From NCBI GenBank assembly GCA_021325095.1, contig JAJPHV010000124.1, forward strand, positions 58,523-122,522: 64,000 nucleotides of DNA, given 5' to 3'. Origin of the DNA: Chloroflexota bacterium. Lineage in GTDB: Bacteria; Chloroflexota; Anaerolineae; Aggregatilineales; UBA2796. The position numbers and the translations under genes were made by a program. This document shows, piece after piece, positions 7,750-15,525 of the stretch. Below the pieces are notes generated by a model. That model made no database searches. It was not told where the DNA came from and was given only the letters and a program-made list of their open reading frames with translations. Within the stretch, counting starts at the first letter, position 1. The number at the start of each line of letters is the position of its first letter.

Positions 7750-10743
7750 ATGTCGAGTTTTCTCTTCCAAGATGTCATCATGACTCTGCACAGCTTTTGG
7801 GCGAAGCAGGGTTGTCTGCTGTGGCAGCCGTATAACATCCAGGTCGGCGCAGGCACGGGCAACCCGGCTACGCTGCTGCGCGTGCTGGGGCCGGAACCCT
7901 GGCGCGTGGCCTATGTTGAGCCGAGTGTTCGACCCGACGATGGCCGCTATGGCGAAAACCCGAATCGGATGCAGCTTTACTACCAGTACCAGGTCATCTT
8001 GAAACCCGACCCGGGCAACCCGCAGGAGATTTATCTGCAAAGCCTGGAAGCGGTGGGCATCGATCTGCGCAAACATGATGTGCGCTTCGTCGAGGACAAC
8101 TGGAAAAGCCCGGCGCTTGGCGCGTGGGGCCTGGGCTGGGAAGTCTGGCTGGACGGGCAGGAGATCACCCAGTTTACCTATTTCCAGCAGGGCGGCGGGA
8201 TCAAGCTCGATCCGGTGAGCGTCGAGATCACTTACGGCCTGGAACGGATCGTGCTGGCGCTGCAAGGCCGGGATGCCGCCTGGGACATCCGCTGGACGGA
8301 AGACATCACCTACCGTGACATCTTTTTGCAGAGCGAGATCGAACACTGCAAGTATTATTTTGAGGTGGCCGACGTGGATGCGCTGCGCCAGGTTTATGAC
8401 ACCTACGAGCGCGAGAGCCAGCGGGCGCTGGCGGCGGGGTTGGTCGTGCCCTCCTACGATTATGTGTTGAAGTGCAGCCACTTGTTTAATGTGCTGGATA
8501 CGCGCGGGGCTGTTGGCGTCACCGAGCGCGCTAACTATTTCCGCCGAATGGCAGCCATGACGCGCAACGTTGCCAAAGCCTACCTTGAACAGCGGACACG
8601 CCTGGAATATCCGCTGATCGACAATGGCCGCTCGTGGCCCACCGCCCCGGACGGGCATCTTCAAGTGGCGAAGGGCACTCCCCCGGCTGGCCCCGCCGAT
8701 ATGCTGCTCGAAATCGGCACGGAGGAACTCCCGGCTGGCGACCTGGACGACGCCCTGGCGCAGTTGCAGCAGGCCGCGCCGAGGCTGTTCGACGACCTGC
8801 GGCTGGAACATGCGGGTGTGGAGGTGTATGGAACACCGCGCCGTCTGGTGATCGTGGCGCGCGGAGTCGCGCCGCGCCAGAAGGACGAGGAAAAGCTGGT
8901 CAAAGGGCCGCCCGCCAACAAAGCCTTTGACGCGGAGGGCAAGCCCACCGCCGTCGCCGAGGGCTTCGCCCGCAAGCAGGGCGTTCCGGTCAGCGCTGTC
9001 CAGCCGCACGAGATCGAGGGCGGGCAGTACGCCGCCGCGCTGGTCAAGACAGTGGGCCGGCCCGCCGTTGACGTGCTGGCTGAAAAGTTGCCGCAGATTA
9101 TCGCCGGAATCAAGTTCGGCGAGACGATGCGCTGGAACAGCAGTGGTGTGTTTTTCTCGCGCCCAATCCGCTGGATCGTGGCTCTGATCGGCGACGCCGT
9201 GATCCCGTTCGAGTATGCCGGGGTCGTCAGCAGCCGCACCACGCGCGGCACGCGCGCCACCGGGTCGCCTGACCTTTTGGTGAGCAACGCCGAAGATTAC
9301 CTGGGCACAATACAGTCATGTGGCATCGTGCTTTCCCGCGAACAACGCCGCGCGGCGATCTGGGAGGGCGCGCAGCGGCTGGCGCAGGAAGTCGGTGGCA
9401 CGATCCCGCCCGACGACGGGCTACTGGACGAGGTTGCCAACCTGATCGAGCAGCCGACAGTGCTGCGCGGCCAATTCGAGGAGCGCTTCCTGGAACTGCC
9501 GCGCGATGTGCTCATCACCGTCATGCGCAAGCACCAGCGCTACTTTGCGGTGCAGCGCCCCGATGGTCGCCTGCTGCCGTACTTTATTGCGGTGCGTAAC
9601 GGCGATGCTGAACACCTTGACGACGTGATTCACGGCAACGAGCACGTGCTGACGGCGCGCTTCTCCGACGCCGATTTCTTCTTCCGCGATGACTGCCAGC
9701 ACCGCCTGGCAGACCGGATGGATCGGCTCAAGACGATGACCTTCCAGGAGAAGCTCGGCTCGATCTACGACAAGAACGTGCGGCTGCAATATAACGTCGA
9801 GCCGATGGCAAAGCTGCTTGGCCTGAGTGCTGCCGACACCGAGACGGCGAAAGCAGCGGCGGCACTCGCCAAAGCCGATCAGGCCACCCGCATGGTCGTG
9901 GAGATGACCTCGCTCGAAGGCGTGATGGGCCGTGAGTACGCGCTGCTGGAAGGCCAGCCCAGGGCTGTAGCCGACGCCATCCTGGAACACTACCGCCCGG
10001 ACGCGCTGAACCGAAAGCCCAGTCCGGCGGGCGCATTGCTGGCGCTGGCGGATCGTCTGGACAGCCTGGTCGGGTTGTTTGCGGTGGGCCTTGCGCCGAC
10101 AGCCTCCGCCGATCCGTTTGCGTTGCGCCGCGCGGCGCTCGGCGTCGTCCAGGTATTGCTGAATTCCGAGATCGACCTTGACCTGCGCGAAGCTATCCAG
10201 ATCGTCACCGGTCAGCAGCCCGTTCCCGTCAGCCAGGAGCTACAGGCGGAGGTGCTGGCCTTTATCGTCGGGCGCTTGCGCACATTCATGCTGGACGAAC
10301 TCGGTTTCGCCTTCGACGTCGTGGATGCGGTGCTGGCTGAACAGGGACACAACCCATACCGGGCGCTGATCGGCGCACGCGAATTGAGCGAGTGGGTCAA
10401 GCGTCCCGATTGGAGCCGTATCCTGGACTCGTTTGCGCGCTGCGTGCGCATCACCCGTGACAAACCTGCCTACGCACTGGTTCCCGATGCCCTGACGCCT
10501 GCTGAGTCGGTGGCGTTGTACCAGGCAGCCCGGCAAGCGCACAGCCAGCTTTCGGCCCAGGACAATGTCGGAGCCTTTCTGTCCGCCTTTGAGCCACTTG
10601 TGCCCATCATCACCACCTTCTTCGACAAGGTGTTGGTTATGGATGAGAACGCGGCAATCCGTGAGAATCGGCTGGCCTTGCTGCAATTTGTCAGCAGCCT
10701 GGCGCGGGGCCGCGCCGATCTGAGCCGGTTGAGCGGCTTTTAA
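7750..10743 (+). CDS. glyQS: Glycyl-tRNA synthetase, fused alpha and beta chains
   Basis: The ATG at 7750 follows GAGGGG at about 11 bases and begins MSSFLFQDVIMTLHSFW, the usual GlyQ N-terminus; the earlier ATG at 7711 lies in the promoter. The 997-residue product joins a GlyQ catalytic part (about 1-290, with QGCLLWQPYN, EVWLDGQEITQFTYFQQ) to a GlyS part (from about 315, starting LLEIGTEELPAGDL), through the HD-like region (ALADRLDSLVGLF) to the C-terminal DALR anticodon-binding helix bundle (FFDKVLVM, IRENRLALLQ). The enzyme charges tRNA-Gly. Most bacteria with the tetrameric enzyme encode the chains separately; fused forms are known in several phyla. The reading frame is continuous through the junction with a short Pro/Ala-rich linker, so this is a genuine fusion. 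Confidence 0.97.
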   Translation: MSSFLFQDVIMTLHSFWAKQGCLLWQPYNIQVGAGTGNPATLLRVLGPEPWRVAYVEPSVRPDDGRYGENPNRMQLYYQYQVILKPDPGNPQEIYLQSLEAVGIDLRKHDVRFVEDNWKSPALGAWGLGWEVWLDGQEITQFTYFQQGGGIKLDPVSVEITYGLERIVLALQGRDAAWDIRWTEDITYRDIFLQSEIEHCKYYFEVADVDALRQVYDTYERESQRALAAGLVVPSYDYVLKCSHLFNVLDTRGAVGVTERANYFRRMAAMTRNVAKAYLEQRTRLEYPLIDNGRSWPTAPDGHLQVAKGTPPAGPADMLLEIGTEELPAGDLDDALAQLQQAAPRLFDDLRLEHAGVEVYGTPRRLVIVARGVAPRQKDEEKLVKGPPANKAFDAEGKPTAVAEGFARKQGVPVSAVQPHEIEGGQYAAALVKTVGRPAVDVLAEKLPQIIAGIKFGETMRWNSSGVFFSRPIRWIVALIGDAVIPFEYAGVVSSRTTRGTRATGSPDLLVSNAEDYLGTIQSCGIVLSREQRRAAIWEGAQRLAQEVGGTIPPDDGLLDEVANLIEQPTVLRGQFEERFLELPRDVLITVMRKHQRYFAVQRPDGRLLPYFIAVRNGDAEHLDDVIHGNEHVLTARFSDADFFFRDDCQHRLADRMDRLKTMTFQEKLGSIYDKNVRLQYNVEPMAKLLGLSAADTETAKAAAALAKADQATRMVVEMTSLEGVMGREYALLEGQPRAVADAILEHYRPDALNRKPSPAGALLALADRLDSLVGLFAVGLAPTASADPFALRRAALGVVQVLLNSEIDLDLREAIQIVTGQQPVPVSQELQAEVLAFIVGRLRTFMLDELGFAFDVVDAVLAEQGHNPYRALIGARELSEWVKRPDWSRILDSFARCVRITRDKPAYALVPDALTPAESVALYQAARQAHSQLSAQDNVGAFLSAFEPLVPIITTFFDKVLVMDENAAIRENRLALLQFVSSLARGRADLSRLSGF

Positions 10744-10909
10744 GGCCAACACCGTTCTGCCTGCACCCATCAGAGATTAACGGCCAGGTGGAAGCAGAGG
10801 TGCAATTCAGCCTGATTGCCCCTGCCCGTCCTGGGAAAGAGGGTGAGGGCCACGACTTTGCACGTGCCCTGCCGCAATCAGGCCCTACAGCTTGTAGGTG
10901 TGCAGTTTA

Positions 10910-10932
10910 TGATACAATGAGTTTATCCGGTC
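10910..10932 (+). promoter_or_regulatory. Promoter/box of the first FHA gene, shared with the pilin gene
   Basis: An extended -10 (TG-A-TACAAT, TACAAT at 10913-10918) sits in a 23-base stretch that matches 18 of 23 positions at 11596-11618 before the Flp pilin gene. Both contain GATACA then GTTTATCC. A weak -35 TTGTAG lies at 10892. Confidence 0.5.
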
Positions 10933-11003
10933 AACATCGCATACCTGTCGTTGATGGCGGAGGATACTGTCGAACGTTGACATAGAAAGCGATTGTACTG
11001 GCA

Positions 11004-11504
11004 ATGAAGAAGTGCCCGGCCTGTGGTCATAATAATGCGGAAGGTGAATTCTACTGTGGTGATTGTGGTCAAATCTTGCAGCGGGAACATGCGGCAATTC
11101 TCGCCACCCGACAGATTCAAGGGATTGCTCAGGAGCTAAACGCCAAAAGCTCCTGGGGCACGGCCCGTCTGAACCGCGATACGAACATTATTCTGCACAT
11201 TCGGGACGTAACCACACCCATTGTCTTGAAACCCCAGGCCGAAACCACATTGGGGCGGGCCGATCCGGATACTGGTGTACTGCCGGACCTGGACCTGACT
11301 CCTTACGGTGGAATGGAGAAAGGCGTATCCCGTATGCACGCGGCCCTTCTCCGAGATGGAGATAGCTTGACTCTGGTGGACAAGGGCAGTTCCAACGGAA
11401 CCTACCTGAACGGCCAGCAGGTCTTGCCGGGCCGCCCCCGCGTCCTGCGTGATGGCGATGAGATTCGCCTCGGCAGGCTGGTTTGCCACATCTACTTCAA
11501 ATAG
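11004..11504 (+). CDS. Zinc-ribbon/FHA domain protein 1
   Basis: The 166-residue protein starts with a four-cysteine zinc ribbon (CPACGH at 4-9 and CGDCG at 18-22), then an Ala/Gln-rich linker, then an FHA domain (about 75-165) with the conserved GRADP, SRMHAAL and SSNGTYLNG motifs that bind phosphothreonine. Soluble, no membrane segment. It is the first of three paralogues in 2.3 kb, all ribbon plus FHA, with a Flp-type pilin after it. In many bacteria FHA proteins read the output of Ser/Thr kinases or bind secretion ATPases; the neighbouring pilin makes a role around a Tad-like pilus or secretion machine plausible, but no kinase or Tad ATPase is in view. Confidence 0.88.
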   Translation: MKKCPACGHNNAEGEFYCGDCGQILQREHAAILATRQIQGIAQELNAKSSWGTARLNRDTNIILHIRDVTTPIVLKPQAETTLGRADPDTGVLPDLDLTPYGGMEKGVSRMHAALLRDGDSLTLVDKGSSNGTYLNGQQVLPGRPRVLRDGDEIRLGRLVCHIYFK

Positions 11505-11595
11505 GACAGAAATTAGGACAGTCGCAGCCGCTCACCCGGCAGTTATGAAAACTTCCCCAAAAACAGCACCGGGGCATTGATCTCCTGCCAGCCTG

Positions 11596-11618
11596 TGATA
11601 CAGTATGTTTATCCAATC
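11596..11618 (+). promoter_or_regulatory. Promoter-like box before the Flp pilin gene
   Basis: This stretch (GATACAGT...GTTTATCC) matches the box at 10910-10932 before FHA gene 1. It lies 33 bases before the pilin start. Confidence 0.45.
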
Positions 11619-11650
11619 TTCTACATTCTTCCCTATAAGGAGAACTCATC

Positions 11651-11797
11651 ATGCTGTATCTACCACGTGAAGAAGGCCAGGGTCTGGTGGAGTATGCCCT
11701 TATCCTGGTGCTGGTCGCCGTTGTCGTGATCGTCATCCTGGCCCTGCTTGGCCCGGCTATCGGCAATATCTTCTCCAACATCGTCAGCGCGCTCTAA
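11651..11797 (+). CDS. Flp/Fap-type pilin subunit
   Basis: The 48-residue product runs MLYLPREEGQGLVEYALIL followed by a hydrophobic Val/Ile-rich helix. The Gly-Gln-Gly-Leu-Val-Glu-Tyr-Ala segment is the signature of Flp pilins processed by a TadV-type prepilin peptidase after the Gly before the hydrophobic core; Glu and Tyr sit at the family's +5/+6 region. AAGGAGAA ends seven bases before the ATG, and a strong terminator follows, so it is a single-gene transcript. No tad/cpa assembly genes are adjacent. Short Flp pilins of this size are common in Chloroflexota. Confidence 0.88.
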   Translation: MLYLPREEGQGLVEYALILVLVAVVVIVILALLGPAIGNIFSNIVSAL

Positions 11798-11816
11798 GTT
11801 GGCAGCAGGCCACGAG

Positions 11817-11848
11817 AACGCCCTGGTCTGTACCGGGGCGTTTTTATT
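11817..11848 (+). terminator. Rho-independent terminator after the pilin gene
   Basis: The stem AACGCCCTGG / CCGGGGCGTT (10 pairs, one G-U) with loop TCTGTA is followed by TTTTATTGTT. It ends the pilin transcript about 20 bases after the stop. Confidence 0.92.
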
Positions 11849-11918
11849 GTTACCTGGGGCTTGTTTGTGGTCTGTTTGTAATCGGTAGTGATCCGCTGCG
11901 TTACTGAGTAATTCGTAA

Positions 11919-11924
11919 TATAAT
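11919..11924 (+). promoter_or_regulatory. -10 box before FHA gene 2
   Basis: A consensus TATAAT followed by GGAT lies 72 bases before the chosen start. No clear -35 is visible. Confidence 0.45.
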
Positions 11925-11995
11925 GGATCACGTAATTATGGATGCGGTGCATCCGCATCCGCCGGTCATCGAATTCAACCCTTGGAGACGTCGTC

Positions 11996-12532
11996 ATGCT
12001 CACCCAACCATCCTCCCAGGCTTCCACGGAAACCACCAGCACCGGCCTGCTAAGATGTTACAACTGTGGACAGCCCTACCGGCCCGGCGAGCTAATCTGC
12101 CCCCACTGCAATACTCGCTTCGCAAAAGGGGTAGATACGCGCCAGATTGACCTCAAGGATGTTCCCACCAATCCGGTCCAGCCTCGGGGCGATGCCTTCG
12201 TGACCAGTCCCAAGCCTATCATCCTTTACGTCGAAGGCCAGCGTTTGACATTACCGGAAGGTTTTGTGGAAATCGTCGTAGGCCGCCGTAGCCCGATTGC
12301 CGATGATCCCCAACCGGACATCGACCTTGGCCCGTTCGGCGCTGAAGAGAAAGGTGTGTCGCGCCGTCACATTCGGCTGAAGCGCAAGAACTACCTGACC
12401 TATATCATTGATCTGGGCAGCAGCAACGGAACCTGGTTGAATGGCAAGCGCTTGAGCGGCCCTGCCGAACGGCTGTTGCGCAACGGCGACGAGTTGCGGC
12501 TGGGCACACTGGCCCTCACAGTCCGGTTCTGA
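11996..12532 (+). CDS. Zinc-ribbon/FHA domain protein 2
   Basis: I start it at the ATG at 11996, preceded by TTGGAGA, rather than at the in-frame ATG at 11942, which has no ribosome site. The 178-residue product has a zinc ribbon (CYNCGQ and CPHCNT, about residues 21-40) and an FHA domain (about 80-175) with GRRSP, SRRHIRL and SSNGTWLNGKRL. The central segment GDAFVTSPKPI is nearly shared with paralogue 3 (GDAFLAKPNPV), so these two are closer to each other than to paralogue 1. Function as for paralogue 1: a phosphopeptide reader with unknown partner. Confidence 0.87.
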   Translation: MLTQPSSQASTETTSTGLLRCYNCGQPYRPGELICPHCNTRFAKGVDTRQIDLKDVPTNPVQPRGDAFVTSPKPIILYVEGQRLTLPEGFVEIVVGRRSPIADDPQPDIDLGPFGAEEKGVSRRHIRLKRKNYLTYIIDLGSSNGTWLNGKRLSGPAERLLRNGDELRLGTLALTVRF

Positions 12533-12707
12533 GATCAACAGCCACCATTGTGCTCGCCTGCGCCGTAAAGACTCACCAGCGTGACTGCGGCAGTTGTCGC
12601 CGGGTTCATTCCGCGCTCGTCAGCGCAGCGTTGCTGAACCTTTTCACACGTCGCGGTGACTGATCGTGTTTGTAGTATCGTAAGGGCCTGCATACAGTCT
12701 GTAGCAT

Positions 12708-13262
12708 ATGCCGATGGAAGACGGAATCCCAACTGCTGAACAATCCGGTTCCGAAAAATCGTCCGGCGAAATGCTGGTATGCCCGAAATGTGGCTTACCG
12801 GACACCGCCCCAGATATGCCCTGCCCGCGCTGCGGTCACGTCGTCAGCAAAGGCCCGGACACGCTGCAAGTTGACTTCAGGTCGCTGCTCGGTGAGTATG
12901 TGAAACAGCTTCGGGGCGATGCCTTCCTGGCAAAGCCGAATCCGGTCACTTTTGAAATCAATGGGCAGCAAGTCACGCTGCCGCAGCGTGACAGCCTGGT
13001 GATTGGGCGAGGAACACAGCCCGATGGCCGCGAGCAGCCCGACGTCGACTTGAGCCGATTTGCCGCTGTGCAATTGGGCGTTTCACGCAGTCATATGCGC
13101 CTGGTGCGGCGCGATAACTTGATCTACATCTCCGATCTGGACAGTCGCAACGGCACATGGCTGAATGGCAAGCGACTGGTGGGCAGGGGAGAACGGGTCG
13201 TCAGAGATGGCGACGAGGTGCAATTGGGAAAGCTCAGAATCACCATTCGGTTCCGGCCCTAG
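12708..13262 (+). CDS. Zinc-ribbon/FHA domain protein 3
   Basis: The 184-residue product carries an acidic N-terminal tail, a zinc ribbon (CPKCGL and CPRCGH, about residues 25-44) and an FHA domain (about 90-182) with GRGTQP, SRSHMRL and SRNGTWLNGKRLV. The third motif has Arg where the paralogues have Ser (SRNGTW for SSNGTW), which may weaken phosphate contact; the preceding Ser and the Asn-Gly are kept. The gene ends immediately before the stop of the convergent methyltransferase gene. It has its own upstream region of 175 bases and is probably a separate transcript. Confidence 0.87.
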   Translation: MPMEDGIPTAEQSGSEKSSGEMLVCPKCGLPDTAPDMPCPRCGHVVSKGPDTLQVDFRSLLGEYVKQLRGDAFLAKPNPVTFEINGQQVTLPQRDSLVIGRGTQPDGREQPDVDLSRFAAVQLGVSRSHMRLVRRDNLIYISDLDSRNGTWLNGKRLVGRGERVVRDGDEVQLGKLRITIRFRP

Positions 13263-14165
13263 TCAGGCCGATAAAGGCTCCTTAAAGTCATAAATCCCAT
13301 CACGGATTGCCCACCGCTCTGCGTTGGTGCGGCAAACCAGCACATCCCCATCCTGCTCCAGGTCAGCCGATCCACAAGCCGGACATTTGAATAGCGATTC
13401 CCTAGCCACCACCTGGCCGCGGCTGCCGGACACGCCATTTCTGACGAAGATACTTGGCGAGATGGGCAGCAGGCTGCCCGTAGGCTGGATCAGCCGTTCA
13501 AGCGCCAGCATCGCGCCGAGCGGCAGCACGGTTTTGAACAGGCCCAGGCGCAGCATGGACACATTGCGGCGCGGCCCCGGCACAAAGCCCGCCGCCTGTA
13601 GTGCCTGCTGAATGTACGCCGGGTGAAAGTCAAAATTCAGTTTGACGAACTCGACGGGTTCTGGTGCAAACGGATTCCAGTCCTGGCGGCCCAAGAGATA
13701 GCGGGCAATGGCCTTCAAGTTGCGCTTGTTTGCAAATTCCAGGATGAAGGTGGCGCCGGGTGTCAGGCTGGCCCGAATCTGACGCAGCGCAGCAGGGACA
13801 TCCGCCAGATGGTGGATGACGCGGCACATGATCGCCACGTCGAACGCATTGGTGACGAACGGTAGGTTATAGACATCGGCGGCGACGTACAGGTAGCGCT
13901 CGGAGCGCCCCAGGCGAGCCTGTGCTTCGGCCAGCAGCGTCCGAGAATAATCGACCAGAACCACCTGATCGTAGCGGCCCGCTTCGTTGATCAGGCGACC
14001 AAAGCCCGCCCCAAACTCGACGTAGCGCTGTCCGGCAGGCGGCAGCAGGGCACGCAAAGCAATCCGCTCCACCGCATCTTCGTATTCACGCCCCTTCCCC
14101 TCCCAGAAATCGGTGCGGTAGCTAGACCCTTCGTAGTCACAGATGGCAGGCGGTTGCCCCGGCAT
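13263..14165 (-). CDS. SAM-dependent methyltransferase with C-terminal zinc-ribbon tail
   Basis: The 300-residue protein has a class I methyltransferase fold: motif I VEFGAGFGRLINEAG (about 46-60), an acidic motif II (QVVLVDYS), AADVYNLPF and the Methyltransf_11-like MCRVIHHLADVPAAL. The C-terminal 45 residues contain CPACGSADL and a downstream Cys (LVCRTN), ending YDFKEPLSA; this resembles the Trm112/UPF0434-type ribbon that often starts such methyltransferases, here placed at the end. Substrate unknown. It is 9 bases downstream of the membrane-anchored protein gene on the same strand, so the two may be co-transcribed. Confidence 0.82.
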   Translation of the reverse strand: MPGQPPAICDYEGSSYRTDFWEGKGREYEDAVERIALRALLPPAGQRYVEFGAGFGRLINEAGRYDQVVLVDYSRTLLAEAQARLGRSERYLYVAADVYNLPFVTNAFDVAIMCRVIHHLADVPAALRQIRASLTPGATFILEFANKRNLKAIARYLLGRQDWNPFAPEPVEFVKLNFDFHPAYIQQALQAAGFVPGPRRNVSMLRLGLFKTVLPLGAMLALERLIQPTGSLLPISPSIFVRNGVSGSRGQVVARESLFKCPACGSADLEQDGDVLVCRTNAERWAIRDGIYDFKEPLSA

Positions 14166-14174
14166 CCAGGTCTC

Positions 14175-15074
14175 CTAATGCGTCGGCGTGATAATGCCCA
14201 GGTCTTTGACGGACGTCGGTGACTCCTGGACGGTAGGTTGCGCGGTAGGCTGTTCCGGCTGTGGCTGCGCAGTCGATCCGGGTGCAAGCGTTGGGTTCGC
14301 CTCACCCGGCTCTGGCGTGAAAGGCGCTGCGCCACCCGTGCCAAATTCCGCTGTCGGCGTGGGCGAGGGCGGCACGGGCGCGGAGGTGGTATTTGTCACG
14401 CTGTAGGCAGGGCAGGTGCGCGCAATCGCGTCGCTTGTGCTCAGTAGGTCGGGCGCACGGCCCGCCATGATGCAGCCCACCAGCGGCCACACGTCGCGCC
14501 AACTGCTCGGCAAATTATTCATGAGCCTGTCGAAGGGGTCGAACAGCGTCTTGAGCTTGTCGAAGGGGCCGTGAAGCTGCGTCTGGTTCAGCGGAATGTC
14601 AACTGGCACGTTCAGGTTGACCGGCACTTTAAGATCGATGGGCAGCGTGCTATCGACGGGGACGTTCAGGTTCAGCGCAACCGGCAGTTGCAGGCCCCTC
14701 GGCAACTGGATATTGACCAGGCCATTCAGGGTCGTGCCGTCGCGCAGGGTGAAGGACGTATTGGCCCGGATCGGCACGTTGTCGGTGAGCGTGACCACCG
14801 TGTCTTGTTGCAGAGGAATGTTCAGCTTGACCGGGATCGTGTCCTTGACGTTGATCGTGTCGTTGACGTTGATGGTCGTAATGATTCGCGCCTCGTCCAG
14901 GCCAACAAAGCTGCTGTGCAACCCGCCGATGAGTGGCTGCGCGATTCCGTTTTTGATGTCAAAGATCAACATCAATAGGATGATGACGACCAGGATCAGG
15001 ACAAGATTGATAATAAACGAAAAAATCGTGACCAGATTCTGAAACGCCCCCCATAACGCCTTGATGCGTACCAT
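14175..15074 (-). CDS. Membrane-anchored extracellular protein with beta-strand repeats
   Basis: The start at 15074 is preceded by GAGGAGG at 8 bases and gives MVRIKALWGAFQNLV; the longer frame to 15176 has no such site. The 299-residue product has one membrane helix (about 12-38), then a region of about 120 residues in which short strands of alternating hydrophobic and polar residues recur (NVNDTINV, LKVPVNLNVPVDIPL), a PFDKL/PFDRL duplication, and a C-terminal Pro/Thr/Glu-rich tail. This suggests a surface protein anchored by its N-terminus. I do not recognise the family. The DNA shows short internal repetition of GTT/AAC-type codons in the strand region, seen as recurring GTTGAC words. Confidence 0.7.
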   Translation of the reverse strand: MVRIKALWGAFQNLVTIFSFIINLVLILVVIILLMLIFDIKNGIAQPLIGGLHSSFVGLDEARIITTINVNDTINVKDTIPVKLNIPLQQDTVVTLTDNVPIRANTSFTLRDGTTLNGLVNIQLPRGLQLPVALNLNVPVDSTLPIDLKVPVNLNVPVDIPLNQTQLHGPFDKLKTLFDPFDRLMNNLPSSWRDVWPLVGCIMAGRAPDLLSTSDAIARTCPAYSVTNTTSAPVPPSPTPTAEFGTGGAAPFTPEPGEANPTLAPGSTAQPQPEQPTAQPTVQESPTSVKDLGIITPTH

Positions 15075-15237
15075 GATGCATCGCCTCCTCGGCAGCAGAG
15101 AATCCGCTGTAGTGTTCGTCGCGCCCGTCCATGATAGCATTCCGGCACGGGTCTGGTCAAACCGCAACCTAACCATCGGCTAGATTGAATTGACCCCACG
15201 TTACCTTTTGATACCCTTCGATAGTTGGTCTCAGTCC

Positions 15238-15265
15238 TTGACGGTTTCGATGTCTGCTATACAAT
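15238..15265 (+). promoter_or_regulatory. Sigma70-type promoter of a candidate small RNA
   Basis: TTGACG (15238-15243), 16-base spacer and TACAAT (15260-15265) face into a region without a credible ORF. A start near 15272 is predicted. Confidence 0.6.
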
Positions 15266-15271
15266 AGAGGC

Positions 15272-15525
15272 TGGCTGTGGGTCGCGGGATGTGGATGCGA
15301 GCAGGGCCGCTCGGAAGGCGGATCAGGTATTGCCCCGATAAAAACTGTGCGGCAGGTATCAGGTGACTGGTTGACAGCACCTCGCTCCTTCGCTAAAGTT
15401 TCCCTTGAAAGCCTGCACAGGGCATGGAAGTTGCTGTCAACTTGAACGTGACTTTCTGTCTGCTTTCTTCAATACCCGCACAGGGTTTGCAGCGCCGGGG
15501 TCAATGCTCCGGCGCTGGCTTTTGC
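15272..15525 (+). ncRNA. Candidate structured small RNA, unknown family
   Basis: Between a good promoter and a terminator hairpin there is no protein-like ORF but there is base-pairing structure. A perfect 10-bp helix joins GTTGACAGCA (15370-15379) with TGCTGTCAAC (15432-15441). The two ends can pair irregularly: GCTG 15270-15273 with CAGC 15490-15493, CTGT 15275-15278 with ACAG 15480-15483, and GCGGGAT 15284-15290 with AT-A-CCCGC 15472-15479. A long irregular rod closing on its own ends recalls 6S RNA, but I find no feature that fixes that identity; SRP RNA, tmRNA and RNase P RNA signature sequences are absent. The 3' end overlaps the end of the convergent MFS gene. Confidence 0.4.
15490..15525 (+). 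terminator. Terminator-like hairpin at the end of the candidate small RNA
   Basis: CAGCGCCGG / CCGGCGCTG (9 pairs, 10-base loop) is followed by GCTTTTG. The hairpin covers the last codons of the minus-strand MFS gene. Confidence 0.5.

Noticed and set aside
7654..9009. A 451-codon antisense frame over glyQS
   Set aside because: It is a shadow of the GC-rich glyQS coding strand; composition is biased to Arg/His/Gln.
15272..15525. SRP RNA, tmRNA or RNase P RNA
   Set aside because: The conserved signatures (GGAAG..AGCAG of SRP RNA, the tmRNA tag region and ends, the RNase P GAGGAAAGTCC motif) are absent.
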